Source of the DNA: Heterodera schachtii
Lineage: Eukaryota; Nematoda; Chromadorea; Rhabditida; Heteroderidae
Length of the DNA stretch: 64,000 nucleotides
Assembly: GCA_023374025.1 (NCBI GenBank)
Contig: SIJG01000039.1
Span: 1,026,579-1,090,578, forward strand
Reading direction: 5' to 3'
Position numbers and translations under genes: made by a program. Positions within the stretch are counted from its first letter, which is position 1. Each line of letters starts with the position of its first letter. The notes below the pieces were generated by a model. The model searched no databases and was not told where the DNA came from. It was given only the letters and a program-made list of their open reading frames with translations. Positions 25,466-39,149 of the stretch are shown here, piece by piece.

Positions 25466-27514
25466 TAAATCCTTGAATATTTGCTTTTAAATGCTTACTT
25501 CTTTCATTTTATAGCATGCTATAATCTATTTTCCTTTCGGTATATTTAATTGACTATTTTGTTTTTTCATAATTTCTTCTGTTTGTTAATAAAATTTATA
25601 CATTTGCAAACTAATTTATTTATATTCACGCAATGCTTTCTTCGTGAATTAAATTCAAGCTCTTTCGAGTATATTTCCTATTATTATTATATTCTATTTT
25701 TTTTTCATTTTGTGGCATAAATTTGCAGTGGTTATTGGCATATTGTGGGGAACAGTCTTGGATCCGGATTTTCACCTGGATTTCCATCCAGATAATCTCT
25801 TTTATTTACTTAGGTTTTTCGTACAATTTGTTTTGCTGCATTTTTAAATCATTTTTAATTAGCCTTTATATGCACGAGTAAATTCGAAAAAATTAAAATT
25901 ATTTGAGCAAAATTTTATAATTTGCTTTTCATATAAAAGCCTTTCGTCGTCCTCAATTTATGAGAAGCGTTCATTTTCGATCAATAAAAATAATAATGAC
26001 TTTAATATTAATGCCTTAATCAAATAATAAATATTATTATTCGTAAATTTTTCTGTTCAGTATATAATTATTAACAATAATAATTTAAAAAAGAATTTTC
26101 TTACCAGACGAACACGCCGCTGCGAAGTAAACGATTTTGAACAGAAGAGAATGTAAAATTTTGTTGATGTTGACAAGAATAAACAAACAAACAGTTAACA
26201 ATTTTAGAAATTATATTTTAATGATTATAAATTCATTAAAAATTCTTAAAAAATATCTTTTGCATTTAAAAATAACGATTTAAAATATTAGATTAAATTA
26301 TTTAAACAAATTTTCAATTTAATAATTATTTTTTGATGATTATTATTTCATTAAAAATTCTTCAAAATACAATTTTGCATTTAAAAACTTTAATTAAAAT
26401 ACTAGAATAAAAATTAATGCAAATAAATTTATAATTTATGAATTATATTTTAATGAGTATTATTTCGTTTTTTGTAATTAAAAAACTCGAATTAAAATAC
26501 TGGATTAAATTAATTCAAATAAAATTTCAAATTTTTATAAATTTTTATCAGATTGGCGGTTTATTTAGATAAAACATTTATCTACTTTTTTAATGTTTTT
26601 TCTTTTAGATTTTAAATGTATATCTTTTATATATTTAAAATATTCTTTTTAAGGCTTAAACACAATATATATTTATGTGATTATTTCCTTATTTTATTTA
26701 TTACTTTGTTTTAAGACAATTTTAAAGAATTACTTAATTAATTTAAATTTAAAATATTTTACCTTTTTTATCTAAAAGTTTATTTTGGCATTAATATCAA
26801 AAATATTTTAATTTTTAAACACTATAAATTTTATTTTTATAAAGCATTTCCTATCCTTTTTTATATATTTGGCAAAATTCGTTTTATTGGTTGTTTATTT
26901 TGTTAAAAACGAATATAAAAACAAGGGATTTATTTTCTGTTCCTTAATAAATAATTTTTTAAGAAAACGCGTTCAGCCTCTTGTAAATATTCTAAATTCA
27001 TTCCATGTGTAGATTTTAAAGCTTAATTATATTTTTCATCTTCTCGTTAAACATCTATACATATAATATGTTTCTATTTAATTAAATTATGATAAATTCG
27101 TGTTTGACTTTTGTTTAATTTAATAACCATTAATTTTTAGGCTTGCACTTGCCACCGAATTTAATTTATGGTAAATCTTTCCTGAAATTTTAAATTCGCT
27201 ATATGCTATAATTTTGTTTTTTGCAGATGTTCTTGTGTCGTCAGTCTGAAAATAAATCTAAAAAATTATCTTTTCTTTTTATATTTGATAAGAAAAGGTT
27301 TCAGTTTTAACTCCTTGAATATATTCATATTATTTTTGCACATTTATTTATTGTTATTAAGCTAATATTTTTAATTTTTTAAATTTAATTCAATTATTTT
27401 AATTTAATTCACTTAATGAATTTTGTTTAAATTTTTTTGTAAAATTTTGTGAGGAAAAATTCAAGTTTTAAAATTTTCCTGTTTTCCCCTTTGACAGGCG
27501 ACTACCTCTTTTAC

Positions 27515-27545
27515 ACCCCCCCCCTGCCCCCCCCCCCCCCTCCGT
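27515..27545. repeat. Poly-C tracts
   Basis: Two C runs of 9 and 14 bases are separated by TG. Downstream sequence (GCGAAGTAGCTGGGGAAG...GACCCACCCCC, to about 27590) is GC-richer than the surroundings. No protein is inferred: the frame across it translates the tract as a proline run. Confidence 0.6.
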
Positions 27546-29639
27546 GCGAAGTAGCTGGGGAAGACCCACCCCCTATTATGAATAGGCCCAAAAGTTTATA
27601 TTTTTTCCTGTTAAGAATGATTTCAATTTAAAAAAATCCTTAAAAAATAATTAAATTGGTGGATTTATTTGTTCAGAATTTTATGTGGAAAATGAAACTT
27701 AAAAATTTGCTTATGAAAAATTTTCAATTTAGACTTATTTTGAAAAACTATTAAAAATTATATTTTTTGTTACTTAAAGATATACAATACTATCACTATT
27801 TAAAAATTTCCTTAACCTAAATTATATTTTAAATATTTTACTAACAAAAACAAAAAAATACTTTTAGATTTATATTAAAAAAATTTTGAAATAAAATAAA
27901 CTAATTTATTTTTCATTTACTCCAATGAATAATTAGCCTAATATTTATGGATATCTTTAGATTATTACAGTTATTTTATTTATATTTAACTGTGTTTATT
28001 ATTGATTTTTTATTGAGTTTTTCTTTAGAAATCTGCTCATCACTTGTGATATAACTAAACTTAACTGAAAAATTTTATTATCTTTTGTATAATAATAATT
28101 GATATTATTCGTTTAATAAATTAATTTCCTTTTTTTAAGTTTTTTAAATTTCTGAATTTTCTCTTTTTAGAATCAATGGTAAGGAATTTTTTAGTATTTG
28201 CTAAAAAAATTGCAAACAAAGGCTAACAATTTATTAATAAATTATACATTCTATTTATGAGTTATAAAAATTAGGTTACATTTCAACAGTAATAAGCATC
28301 GAATGTTAGTAGCATTATTTCATGTTCAATTTTCGTTATCATCTTCTGTTTTTGGATTCGCATCATACTTTTTACAAATTTTCAAAGGCTCTTTTGTGCG
28401 CGAACTTAAAATGATAATTATAAATTTTATACAGATTTAAGTTTTATAAATTTTAAATGAACATGTTTAAAAAATAATAAATTTTTAGTTAAATAATGAA
28501 TGTTTACTGATTATCATTTATTTAATTTATAAAAAAAAATAAATAAAAAATTAATTTTAGTGTTTAAATTGAGAATGGGAAACAGGGATTGGTTTAGTGT
28601 GGATATACTTTTGGGCAAAATTGAAGAGCATTAAAAATGCTTTCGAATGATGTGCTTATGACGGGAAAATTTCAAAAATTTTCGAGCTAGGCCCCCTCGA
28701 AATTTTCGGAAAATTTTTTTGGGGCCAAAATTGGGTGAAAAATATTTTCTCAACCCCTCTCCAAAGGGGGCTTCCATTCGAGGGGGGCGTATAATCGAAG
28801 AAATACGGTAATTGATAATTTTAAATATCCAATAAATAGATATAGATATATATTTTTAGTAGTCTGTGTTTACGTTATTTGTCAATCAAATTTGGAATGT
28901 TTTTCGGTCGGTTTTTGCGACTATGTCGCTTTAATGCGAATTTAAAATTAAATAAATATTAAACATTTCATTATTTTACTATCCAACAAATAAATCATCG
29001 ATTTAAATTAAATGTTTGGGATATATGATTTTGCGATTATACGTATTTTCATAATTGTTGTCTGGCTATTTTTGTCTAATTTTTGTTATATGTTTTTATT
29101 TTTCAAAATTTAATTGTATCTTTTCAATATTTTTTCAAATTTTATTTTTCAATTTTATATCAAACTTCACGATTCCCTCTGGATTTGATTAACTAATTAA
29201 TTTTAAACTTAGTGAAAAATAAACCTTATAATTTATAAACCATATTTGTCAAAATATTAATATAATTTTTTTTTTCTTTGGAGCGTAAAAATATTTAATT
29301 TTATTTGTTTTAACTTGTGTAATGGAAATTGTGTTCGAACCTTTGTAATTTTCTGGAATATTAGTATAGTTTTTTTTTTGATTTGCATTATTTACTTTGG
29401 TCAACCATTTTACTTATTAGAACAAAATAAGTTTTAAAAAATTTGGTTTTCGGTTTTCTTGTTTTAGGGTTCGGAATTGAGTCAAATAGAATCAGATCTT
29501 AACCAACGACCTCGAAAACATCTTACAAAATTTTTATTACTAATATAAAAATGCAAGAAAAAAAATTACTTTGTTGATTATTGTTAGCTACCATTATACA
29601 GTTTGGTATTGAATGCTTTTTTAAGCATTTAAAAGCATT

Positions 29640-29990
29640 GTGTTTTTAGGTTATTTGTAAAGAAAATTGTCAAATCGATGTAAGGAATAAAGGAATTTTT
29701 GTTCTTCGGTTGACTAAAAAATGCTGCTTCTGCTCTCAATTGGTTCTATGGTGGACGTCCGCCCGCGCGTCGCTTTGAAAAGGCATAGAGATATGGAAAA
29801 TTGATGTGAGAACAGTGAAAATATACAAGTGGAGAAAGAGAAGAAAGAGGAAAAGAAATAATGAGATAATAAGAAGAGATAAGCGGGAGAAAGAGGAGAG
29901 AAAATGAAAAGAGAGAGGCGAGAAGAAGAGAGAAAGAGGGCATAGAGTTTCTGATATATGCATTTTGATGGGAATTATTGGCAAGAAAAA
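29640..29990 (+). repeat. Island family U1, copy 1, with GA-rich tail
   Basis: Ordered motifs shared with 62970-63190 on the same strand are GTCAAATCGATG, TTTTTGTTCTTCGGTT (GTCTTCCGTT in the other copy), ATGCTGCT, GCTCTCAATTGGTT, CGTCCG and a GC...GCTTTG block. Both are followed by a purine-rich GA tract (29821-29945 here, about 63103-63150 there) and then GTTTCTGA and GGGAATT. The unit is thus about 230-350 bp with its layout kept, despite strong divergence. The GA tract makes the minus strand look like a Ser/Leu/Phe-rich frame, which I do not accept as coding. Confidence 0.75.
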
Positions 29991-29999
29991 ATAATTTAT

Positions 30000-31220
30000 T
30001 TATTTAAAATATTTGCATTTTTCATTATAATACTTCCACTCCAAAGAATAAAAAGGCGTCACTTTTGTTGTGGTAATTCATAGAAAAAAGGACAACAGAA
30101 AATGAAATGGACAAAAAAGGATTTTTATGTTTAATAAATTGGGTGGTTTCCGACTTTTTAAAAGACGAAAAGCAAAATACAATAAAAAATTGAATTAAAT
30201 ATGATAAAAATATAATAAATACAATATTTTAAATCATTTACAGAAAGCAGCCCCGAACCCCGACGCTTCCAACTCTGACTTTAGTTTTCTGTATGTTTAT
30301 CTTTTTTTTCTGAAAAAAAAATTATTTTCCTTTATTTTTTAATTAAGAAAATATTTGCCGACAATGATAATTTTCAATGCCAACGACTATAAGAGATAGC
30401 CTGGAAATACGAGCGATTAAACAAAATAAAAATTTACATTTAATCAGAAAGAACTTTGAAAGAATAAAAACTAATAAAAAATCTTTTAATCGTTGTTAAA
30501 ATAAAATAAACTATAAATAAAGAAGAAAGATATACAATTAATTATTTAACTCTATTGAAATGCTGAACAATAAAATTGCGACCAAGAGCAAAATGCAGAT
30601 TATTTCGAAATCTTAAATTGAGATAAAAAATTCAAATTTCACTTAAAGTCGGAGACTTGGATTTGATAGATGCTTAATCAACAAGGGCTATGAAAAAGAT
30701 TTTCCCATTTAAAGTAGTTGATTATCAGGGTGAATTCACGGAAGACGAGGAAATGTTGATTTATTAAAAGAAACAAATATAAATCCATAGTAATAATTTT
30801 ATTTTATGAATTTAAAGGAAAAACAAAATTGTTCAAAAAGTAAAAAAATTTAATAGAATTTCAGAAAAATAATAATTCTAATAAAAACAATAATTCTAAT
30901 AAAAATAATAATTCTGAAAAAATGCTTCTAAATCAATTTAAATATTTGTTTCGCCCTGGCAAAACTAATGATTCTTTAATATAGTAGCTCATCAAAACAA
31001 TTATGAAATGATATTTAAAATAATAGGTACCGCAACACTAAAATATTAATAAATTAGAAAATAAATATTAAAAATAAAATTTTTTTTCTTTGTCTTTATC
31101 CTTGGTTTAAAAACTACATCATATTTAAAGCCGATATATTATGTGATTAATATTAAATATAATTATGCAAAAAATAAATAAATAATAAAAAAATTTTACT
31201 ACACAAACTGAATATATTAT
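30000..31220 (-). other. Short A-rich block between two T-rich blocks
   Basis: Composition turns A-rich just after the GA tract of island U1 and turns T-rich again near 31.23 kb. Contents are AT matrix plus a GC-richer patch at 30240-30290 (GCAGCCCCGAACCCCGACGC) and small AATAATTCT repeats at about 30870-30920. No gene is seen. Confidence 0.45.
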
Positions 31221-31229
31221 TCGTCGATG

Positions 31230-33500
31230 ATACATGGTTTGATTAAAGTTTTTGTATTTTTTACCTTAATTATATCATTTAATTTAATACACTATTTTAG
31301 ATTAAAATTTCATATTTGCTTATATTAATATAAGTCATTATGTCTTTGTTATATTTTATGTTTAGATACACTCGAATAAATCTTCCGGAGCCAATCCATG
31401 AATTGGCAGACTTTGGAGCGAAATATCGTTGGTCATTTACCTTTTTAATTAATTTTCATTCAAAAAACAGTTGATAATTTATGTTGAGATAATATTAGTG
31501 ATAATATACTCTAGATGTTGTTTTTTATATGAACCTAAGCATCAACTTAACACAAATAATATTTGCTCGAAAATTCTTCTAAATTGTATGAGAATATTCC
31601 TGGTAAATTAATTTTAAAATTATCATTTGACTAAATAGAGTAATTTTTTTAAGGAGGATATAATGTACTTAGAATTTTTATTAATGAAAATTTATATTTA
31701 TTTTTTATTGATTTCGTCCTGTAAACCATCTCTTATTAAAATTTTTTTTTAATTTCCCAAATATTTATATTTTTACTGACCAAAAATTCTAAAATATTTA
31801 TGATAATAAATTGGAAGATATTAAAAAATATAGAATTTATTCTTTTGTTGTTTCTCTTTTCGTATAAGGTGTCATAAATTATAATATTTAATATATAAAT
31901 GTTTTCGCCCTGTAATCTAGGTCTCCTTTATTGAACACGCATCGAAATTCGTTCGCTCAACCGAATATCGGAATAGACATAGAGATGTCTGTGATTTTGA
32001 TAAAAGTATATACATTGAGATTGTAAATTTAAATAAATATTTTAAAATATATTAATTTTTGTTGATAAGGTACTTGAAATGATATTTTTTTATTATTCAC
32101 CACATTAGAATTTAATTATTTTAGGTTTATTTAAAAATATATTTTATAATGACGATGAGATTTTTGATTTTTACAAAACCGATATAATTTTTTTTCTAAT
32201 GAATATAAAATCATTGCGACCCTAATTGATATATAAAAAATCAAATTAATTTATCCAGTTTCCGTATAAATGGAGCACTTTGTTTTATTTTATTTTTTGT
32301 TTTCATATAATTTTTAATTTATTTTGGATTGTCACAATTCAAAAATGAAATTTTTTCATAGATTGAGCAGAAGACACGGATTTTTATAATTATTTTAAAA
32401 TAGTTTAATGAAAAGCTATATGTAAATATTAATTAAAATTTATCTATTTAAATATGGTTCAAACTTATAATTTTATTATTGTATTAAATTAAATATACGT
32501 AAATACACCTTCATACTTTTTTGGAATGTTTATTATAAATTTTTTTTTGCATTTACAATATTTAAGATTATATAATGGATTATAAAATTTATTGTTATCT
32601 TTTAATTCAATGCTGCCTTTTTGGATGTTTTGTTATTTGAATTTGTTGTTGAATCGCTTTGAGAATTTGTGAATCACACATAATACATAGATCCTGTACG
32701 TTAAGGATTTTATTTTTATTTTTAATAAATTTTGTTCTGTGAAAGGGAACATAAAAACAAGTAGTGGGTAGATTTCCGAACGGGAAGTCTTTCTATAAAA
32801 TTTCAACTTGTCATTTTTTAAGTTAGGTGATGAGCGAACTGAGAAATTTTTTTTTTTTTTAGTTTAATTTCCAATTTATGGGTCGTAAACTTAGTTCTTT
32901 TATAAAATAAAAAATTAACGAGTCTGCTTAATTGATTATTATGATGAGATAAATTTTATTTGTATCATCACGTCAATTTCTCCATTTTTAGGCTTAAGTA
33001 TTAATAGATAGAATGTTCTAACTAATTAATTAATTTAAATGAGTTTCAAGTTGCATTTAAATATTATAACTTTAAGAATTTCTTTATTTATTGTTTATTA
33101 AAATGCCTTCTGTTTTTCAAAATTATTCGAATTTTATTTGAATAATTTTTATAAATGATATGAATTTTCCTGTTCTATATTATTTTAATGTTTTCTTTTA
33201 ACATGCTTTGACTGCATTTTTTCAGCATGTTATATCGAAATTTTAATACCTTATTTTAATTAATGTTCTTATAACCATTATTATAAAATTGGAGAGTTTT
33301 AAACTTTTACATTTAGTATTTTATTTAATTTATAAATATTTTGCTTAATTGAATTTAGGAGTGCAAATATAAATTAATGATATAAAATACCGAACCATTT
33401 GCTGGATTAATATTCGGTCACTTTGAAAATAATATTCAAACAATATAATAATTAAAAGAATTTTCAAATTAAATATCTAAATGTAATTAGAAAAATACTT
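31230..33500 (+). other. T-rich strand-asymmetric block
   Basis: Islands lie at 31375-31440 (GCCAAT pairs with ATTGGC around CCATGA), 31905-31990 (AGACAT pairs with ATGTCT) and 32755-32805 (GATTTCC pairs with GGAAGTC). Sequence at 32495-32580 resembles 29335-29420 and 2190-2280 (TTTTTGGAATGTT/TTCTGGAATATT then TTGCATT and ATATTTA-like motifs), pointing to another dispersed old repeat. No coding frame is supported. Confidence 0.45.
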
Positions 33501-35220
33501 GAACTTTTTATGACTTTTCGTGAACAAAGAATTAACTTTATTTTTCGCCTAAATGCATAAAAATTCAAATAACTAAATTAAAAAAATTCCATGCCATCCA
33601 AAGTCTTGGAAAAAGTCGAAAAATATTCAAATTTTTTTCATTTTTTGACTTTTTTCGTGATTTTTCACTTTTAAAGTAAAACTATAAGTCTTTAAAGTTA
33701 TCATGCAATTAATCAAAATTCATCAAAATTCTAAATAAAAATTTTTAAAACATTAAATAATACAATTTGCTTTTACCTTATTCAGAATAAATATCAGTTT
33801 TATTATAATGAAAGTTATTATAGTTATGAACGTTAAATTTCAAAATTATTTGGATATTATTCAAAAATAAATGATAATTTTGAAAATTTAAAAACTTTCA
33901 TCTAAAAAACATAAATTAATTAAAAGTAAATAATTTACCTTTTTATTAAAAATATGGGAAAGAATATGCGAAATAATTACTTAAAACCCAAAAAAATATT
34001 TATATAAAGCATTGTAAAAAAAAATTTTAATTTAACAAACTAGAATTAATATTTATGACTTAATAAAAAAAAGTATACAAATTCAAAAAATCAAAAAAGA
34101 TATAAATATAAATTTTCCCAAATAGGTTACAATTTCAAAATGAATATATAAAAGTGAATTGTTCTCAGAATTTTAAAGGCAATATTGAGAAATAAATGAA
34201 TATACTGAAATTCAGATTAGTAACTAAATTTAAATTGAAAATTAATTAATCGTATAGATCATCCTCAAAGCAGGTTTAAAAATAATATTTTGTTAGTCAA
34301 TAGAGCTGCAACAGATTTTTATATATTTTAAAGTAAGACTATAATAAAGAATACCTAATACCAAATAAACAAAAGCTCCAAGTTCCAATAAAACAAATAT
34401 ACAGATTTACCAAAAATAATAATAATTAATTTTATTTAAATTATAAAATCAAAAAAAAAATCCGATTGCTTCAACTACCGTAATCACGTTTTGGTCTGAT
34501 GCTTGTTTGCTAATATAAAATAGTATAAATTATAATTCGGTTTCAATTTGAAACAACACTTAGATTTAAGAAACATTTTGTAATTAAAGTTGTTATACAT
34601 TCTCTAATATTATTAAAAAAGAGAACCTAAAATTAGACTAAAATACAATAAAAAGCAACAAAATTAAACAAAATTAAACAGACTAATTTTATAAAAATAA
34701 TTCTTGTTATATGGCACCTAATCTAATAAATTCAAATCACTCCACTTACTAAATGGTTATAAAAATATATGGATTTTAATGAATATTATTACAAAAAATT
34801 TGATAATAAAATATAAATTCTATTATTTGTTTTCTCTAATAAATAGATTTAAATACGAAAAAAAGAAAATTCATAAGAATGAATTAATAATACGGGATCA
34901 CAAATGATACAAAACTTTAATAAATAATTGAACAATTTTATTTCCTTTACTCAGCGAATAGGTAGTAATGCTTTTCTATTATTTGATTTATAGTAATTAA
35001 TTACAATTTAGCAATTAGAATAATAAGCACAATCATTAAAATATTAAGGACGCAATCAATAAATAATTCCGCTCTGGATGGATCAAAAAAATAATCTTTG
35101 AATACAATGATTTAATTGAAATATAGAAATGTATTCTAAAACAATATTTAACTAGTAAATTTATTAAATAGAAACACTTATACCTGTTAAAAGAAAATAT
35201 GAAGCAACATTAATTATGTA

Positions 35221-35265
35221 CACTTACAGCTTCTGATGATGATTGGAAGTATAATCTGAATATTG
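35221..35265 (-). other. Possible 28-nt micro-exon (35228-35255)
   Basis: On the minus strand, TTTTCAATATTCAG is followed by 28 bases and then GTAAGTG. Both splice-like sites match nematode consensus (TTTCAG acceptor, GTAAGT donor), and the 28 bases are open in two frames (for example LYFQSSSEA). No neighbouring exons can be joined with confidence, so this is a candidate only. Such pairs will sometimes occur by chance in AT-rich DNA. Confidence 0.25.
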
Positions 35266-35324
35266 AAAATACATAAAATATTTAATAAAAATGATGTTTT
35301 TCAATGAAAAAGTTAAAAAATTTA

Positions 35325-35495
35325 AAAATTTTTTATGATAAAATAATTTGCATAAAATAGCAATAATTAACATAAAATTAGAAAAAAAAAATTACTTCAA
35401 TTACAAAAGAGTACGAAACAACGGACAAGATAAGAGAGAAAAAAGATTCAAAATCAAAAAAGTGATAATGATTAAGTCGGAAAAAATGTTTTTTA
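35325..35495 (-). repeat. Island family U3, copy 2
   Basis: Shared motifs with 17180-17490: TTTGCATAAAATAG, ACAAAAGAGTAC, AAAAAGATTCAAAA and AAGTCGGAAAA. They appear in the same order and orientation. This copy has lost or changed the AATGATATTC block seen in the other two copies. Confidence 0.55.
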
Positions 35496-35639
35496 TTTAC
35501 CTTCAATGATGTTTTTAATAAAAAAATTATTAATTTATAAAAAATTATGATATTAACAAATAAAAAATAATAATGTAAATAACTTAAATACTTTATTGCT
35601 AGTGATAAAAAAAAATATTTATTAAAAAATAATTTATAT

Positions 35640-35720
35640 TTTGTTGCTTTGTCTCAACTGTTCTGCATACATAGCAGCCCGTGACTTGCTTTTTTAAATG
35701 ATAGGCAGATAAACAAATAA
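35640..35720 (-). repeat. Island family U6, copy 1
   Basis: Closely matches 49170-49250, 13.5 kb away and in the same orientation. CTTTGTCTCAACTG, then CTGCATA, GCAGCCCGTGACTT, AATGATA and AGATAAA correspond block by block. CTGC and GCAG flank a seven-base loop in both copies (ATACATA here, ATATAAA there), so the small stem is preserved while its loop changed. Confidence 0.7.
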
Positions 35721-36504
35721 ATTATAAACTAATAATTTGTTTTGAAAACGTAATGCGTTTATTTTGAAACATTAATTCTGTTTTAAAAATGGCATTGAAA
35801 AGAAGCAGAAAACTTTTATTCAAAAAATGGAACTTATCTTTAAACTACGAATCGAACACGACAGACAACGCTTTTGTGTGTACAATATTTTATCCATTGT
35901 GAACAAATTTATAATTTATCATTATTATCATCATGATTAGTAATAAATTTAAAAAATTTATATTCATATTATTTATTAAAATTAATTTATTATTTTGAAA
36001 AACTAATTCATAGTTCAGTTATTAATAACTTTAATTTATGCAAGTTTTCAGAATAATATTTAAAGGAAATAAAGACTTATACAGTTTAAATTTATTATTT
36101 TCCCTAAATCAATTTGTAAAAAACTTTGAAAATTAAAACAAATAAAAAGCTAAACGGATTATACATATTTTAAAGTGCAAATAATCGGAAGATCTAACTA
36201 AATAACTAATGAATATATTATAACTTTTTTAAACTTTATTATAATTATTGAATATAATCTCGCAATAATGTTGATAAATTATCCAATCTTTTATTAAATT
36301 TAATTATGCGAAATGTTATCACAATATTAAAGAAACTTTTAATGAAAGGTCAAATTTATTGTTTCTTGTTAAAAATAAAAAAGAAAAGATTTTTATTGAA
36401 ATGTTTTCTTATTTTCTAAAATAAAAATAAATTTATTTTTATTAAAATTTAAGTTGAATTTATTTGATTTTTAATTCCAAAAAATCTAATATACGTAGTT
36501 GCAT

Positions 36505-36572
36505 CAAAATGGCCATTCATTTGGACTACCCTTTGGAAAGCCAAAGGGTAGTCCAAATGAATGGCCATTTTG
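36505..36572. repeat. Perfect 32-bp stem hairpin, AAAG loop
   Basis: Positions 36505-36536 (starting CAAAATGGCCATTCATTTGG) are the exact reverse complement of 36541-36572, separated only by AAAG. No mismatch occurs in 32 bp, which is unusual against the diverged background and implies a recent origin or maintenance. A similar single arm lies at about 36873-36895 (GTTGCATTAAAAATAGCCAT), so the palindrome may have formed from an existing repeat by templated inversion. A small-RNA precursor is an alternative; length and loop are compatible, but nothing shows transcription. Confidence 0.9.
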
Positions 36573-38154
36573 AACCCGACAATGGATTTTCAACAAATCG
36601 TGTATCTCATGCAAAACGGGAGGCTACTTAATAAGTATTTTAATTCTTAAATTTTTACTTTATTCTCATGAAAGTACATTAAAGTTTAATTTCTAAAGAA
36701 TATGTATAGTTTCTTAGAACAAAAAACTTTCAATATTAGAAAAAAACATACATTAGTCATAATCTAAAACAAACAAAAAAACAAAGAAAAAACATTTTAA
36801 TGAATTATTATTGCGAAGGAAATCGTTAATATTTAAAAAATTGCCTATTTAATCATAAAAATACTGTACAGTGTGTTGCATTAAAAATAGCCATTTGGAA
36901 AACCATGAAAAAATCTCAAATTATCAAATACAACCAAAAATTTTTAAAATTTTGTTTTCACTATTCAAAATATTAAATATTAGACTTAAACATAAGTTTG
37001 TTTAAATATGAACCATGAGTCACAAACAATAAAAAGGACATTGATCTTTTGGAAAGAGATTATTAATCGATTAATATTTACAAATAATAACTTGAAAAAC
37101 GAATATCTTTTTCATGTCATAAAAATAAACTTTGAGATTTAAGAAATTAAATGTGATAATAAAACTTTTATCATAACTCACTTAATTAAGCCATTTTTGG
37201 ATTAAAAGGTTTTGAAGAAATTGAAAAACGAAGTTTTTTTATAAACATATTAAAAGATAAGCGATATACTAAGTGAATTAAAGCCTAACATCGTTAAAAT
37301 TAATCTGCCTTATTCTTAAATTTATCCACAATGTAAAAAAGAAAGAAATATTTACATTCATTATATTTACTTTCAAATAAAATTAAATAATATCTAAAAT
37401 ACTTTAAGTGTAGTTAAAAAATACCAAAGACGTAGAAATTTAAGCAGCATATTTTTGTAATTATGGGAAATAAGAAATAAAATTTCCTTAAAAACTAAAC
37501 TTAGCAAGTAAGAAAATAAAAGTTTTGTTTTTTAATAACATTTATTGAATTTTAAGTAATCTAATTATGATATAAAAAAGTATCTTAATATTTGAATATT
37601 TTTAAGAAAAATATTCTAAATACTATTAATTTATACCTATACTACTTGCTAATTAATTATGATTACATTCATATGAATACTTATAATTAAACTAAATATT
37701 ATTAAGTAAGAAAAATTTAAAAAAAAATTATAAATTAAATTCAGAACTATTCATTCGTTATTTTTAATTTTTAAAAGCAATAAACACAAAAATATATTAA
37801 TATATTGCAAAGGTTAAATACATCTAATAATTAAAAAAAATTTGTGTAAAATCGGACAGATAAACTTAAGCATCAAATGCCTATGATTAAAGAAAAATAA
37901 TATACCAATTGTATCATAAAAAGAAATCACATTTTCAAATATTAAAACTGAAAAACTTAAATAAGCAACAACAAAAAAAATAGAATAAGTTTGGATTAAA
38001 TTAAAAAAATATATTTTATTCTCGATATCGAAGGAAGAGGAAAAATAAAACAATTTTTCATCATAATTTACCAGAACCAGAAGCAAAACAAAAATTCAAA
38101 TATATTTATTTTTAATAATTTACCCAATTAATGGAAAAATAATAAAATAAAATT

Positions 38155-38225
38155 AAATGGAGTTCTACAAACGCCGGTTGTTTTTGCCTGAATGCCAAGA
38201 GGGATGATTTATCTCCTTTTTAGGC
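38155..38225 (-). repeat. Island family U7, copy 1
   Basis: Shares with 39150-39215 the blocks GGAGTT, a CGGTTGTTTTTGC run (CGGTTTTTTTTGC in copy 2), then GAGGGATGATT and CTCCTTTT, in the same order about 990 bp apart. The GAGGGATGATT segment can fold back on the following pyrimidines in both copies. Confidence 0.6.
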
Positions 38226-39149
38226 ATCCACTGGAAAGAAAAATTTAATTTAATAATTTTGAAAATATCTGAATATAAAGTTTTTTATAAATTAATTTGA
38301 TAAATTATCCAAATATTATGGTAAAGAAGTATATTTGAACCTATCGAGAAAGAATACAAACAGTGAGCAGTGTGTTCAGCAGGCGAACTGAGCAATTGTA
38401 TCTAATTAAAAATAAAATTTAATAAGAAACAAAATCTACGAAAATAATAGGAAATTTAATTCGAATTTCCTCCTTCAAAAGTTATTTATTTAAGAAATGC
38501 AGTAAAAGAAAAATCATTTTAATTCTTTTTTTTATTTCTAGACATATTATTCAATTATTCAAATAAAGAATGGTAAGAAAAAGTATATTTAAAATAAAGG
38601 CATACATTATTTAGCTGTTTAGTAATAAAAAAAATATAAATTTTTTAAATAAATCTTTACATTAGAATGATCTCATATATGAATGAATATAAAAAGTCAT
38701 ATAAATAATTAATGAAACAGTAAATAAAAAATAATGTTGTATAATTCTAAAATAAAAAGAATTTAATATTAAGAAAAATAAGGAAAGAATTTTAAATATT
38801 CAGCACTATTTCAATCTGTCCAATTTTGTTTTTTAAATCAAGGATATAGAAAAAATCATGTAGATTTTTGGTTAATTAATTTCTCTTATTTTTTAAATTT
38901 TCTAATAAAAAAAATAAGAAAAAGTATTTTAAACTTAGAAATTTGTACAATTGTAAATCATTTACGTTTTTGTTTTAATGAAAGCAAGGTTTTTTACTCG
39001 CAGAATTACAATATTTTTTTCTTTAATACGTTAACTTTTTGCAAAAATATTTATAATCAAATATCTAGCATTGGATTCAAATAAATCGTTGATTGTTTTT
39101 CTGATTGGTCTTAAGTTAATTTGAAGAAAAATGATAAATTTATATAAAA

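Larger units (their letters stand above)
19150..29750 (+). other. T-rich strand-asymmetric block
   Basis: This is about 10.6 kb of T-rich plus strand. It holds a 1.37-kb tandem duplication (21720-22030 and 23087-23385) with a MITE between the copies, a homologue of the 57-kb region (about 23880-24420), several GC hairpins (24083-24105, 25059-25081, 25405-25439), poly-G and poly-C runs, and a complex island at 20040-20145 (CCTAGGCCTCGAAGG then GGTATGGGACCG) in which ATACC and GGTAT can pair. Unmatched patches at 28570-28810 contain GGCCCC and CGAGGGGGGCG motifs. No complete gene is seen. Confidence 0.5.

Noticed and set aside
25550..25850. About 100 codons open on plus without a stop (ending LDPDFHLDFHPDNLFYLL)
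   Set aside because: It contains no Met codon, the 5' part is T-rich Phe/Leu/Ile/Tyr, and the attractive 3' part comes from a GGATCC/GGATTT-type repeat that recurs near 63250 (CCTGGACCTGGATTTCCTGG).
27449..27631. 60-codon plus frame with a proline run
   Set aside because: The proline run is the poly-C tract and the remainder is T-rich. There is no other coding sign.
29736..29984. Ser/Leu/Phe-rich minus-strand frames of 65 and 82 codons
   Set aside because: These are the reverse reading of a GA-rich tract. The homologous 63-kb copy gives an unrelated frame.
37814..38086. 90-codon hydrophobic minus frame that might suggest a membrane protein
   Set aside because: It is Phe/Ile/Leu/Ser-rich, as expected from the T-rich strand. 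It has no family motif, and similar frames occur across all T-rich strands.
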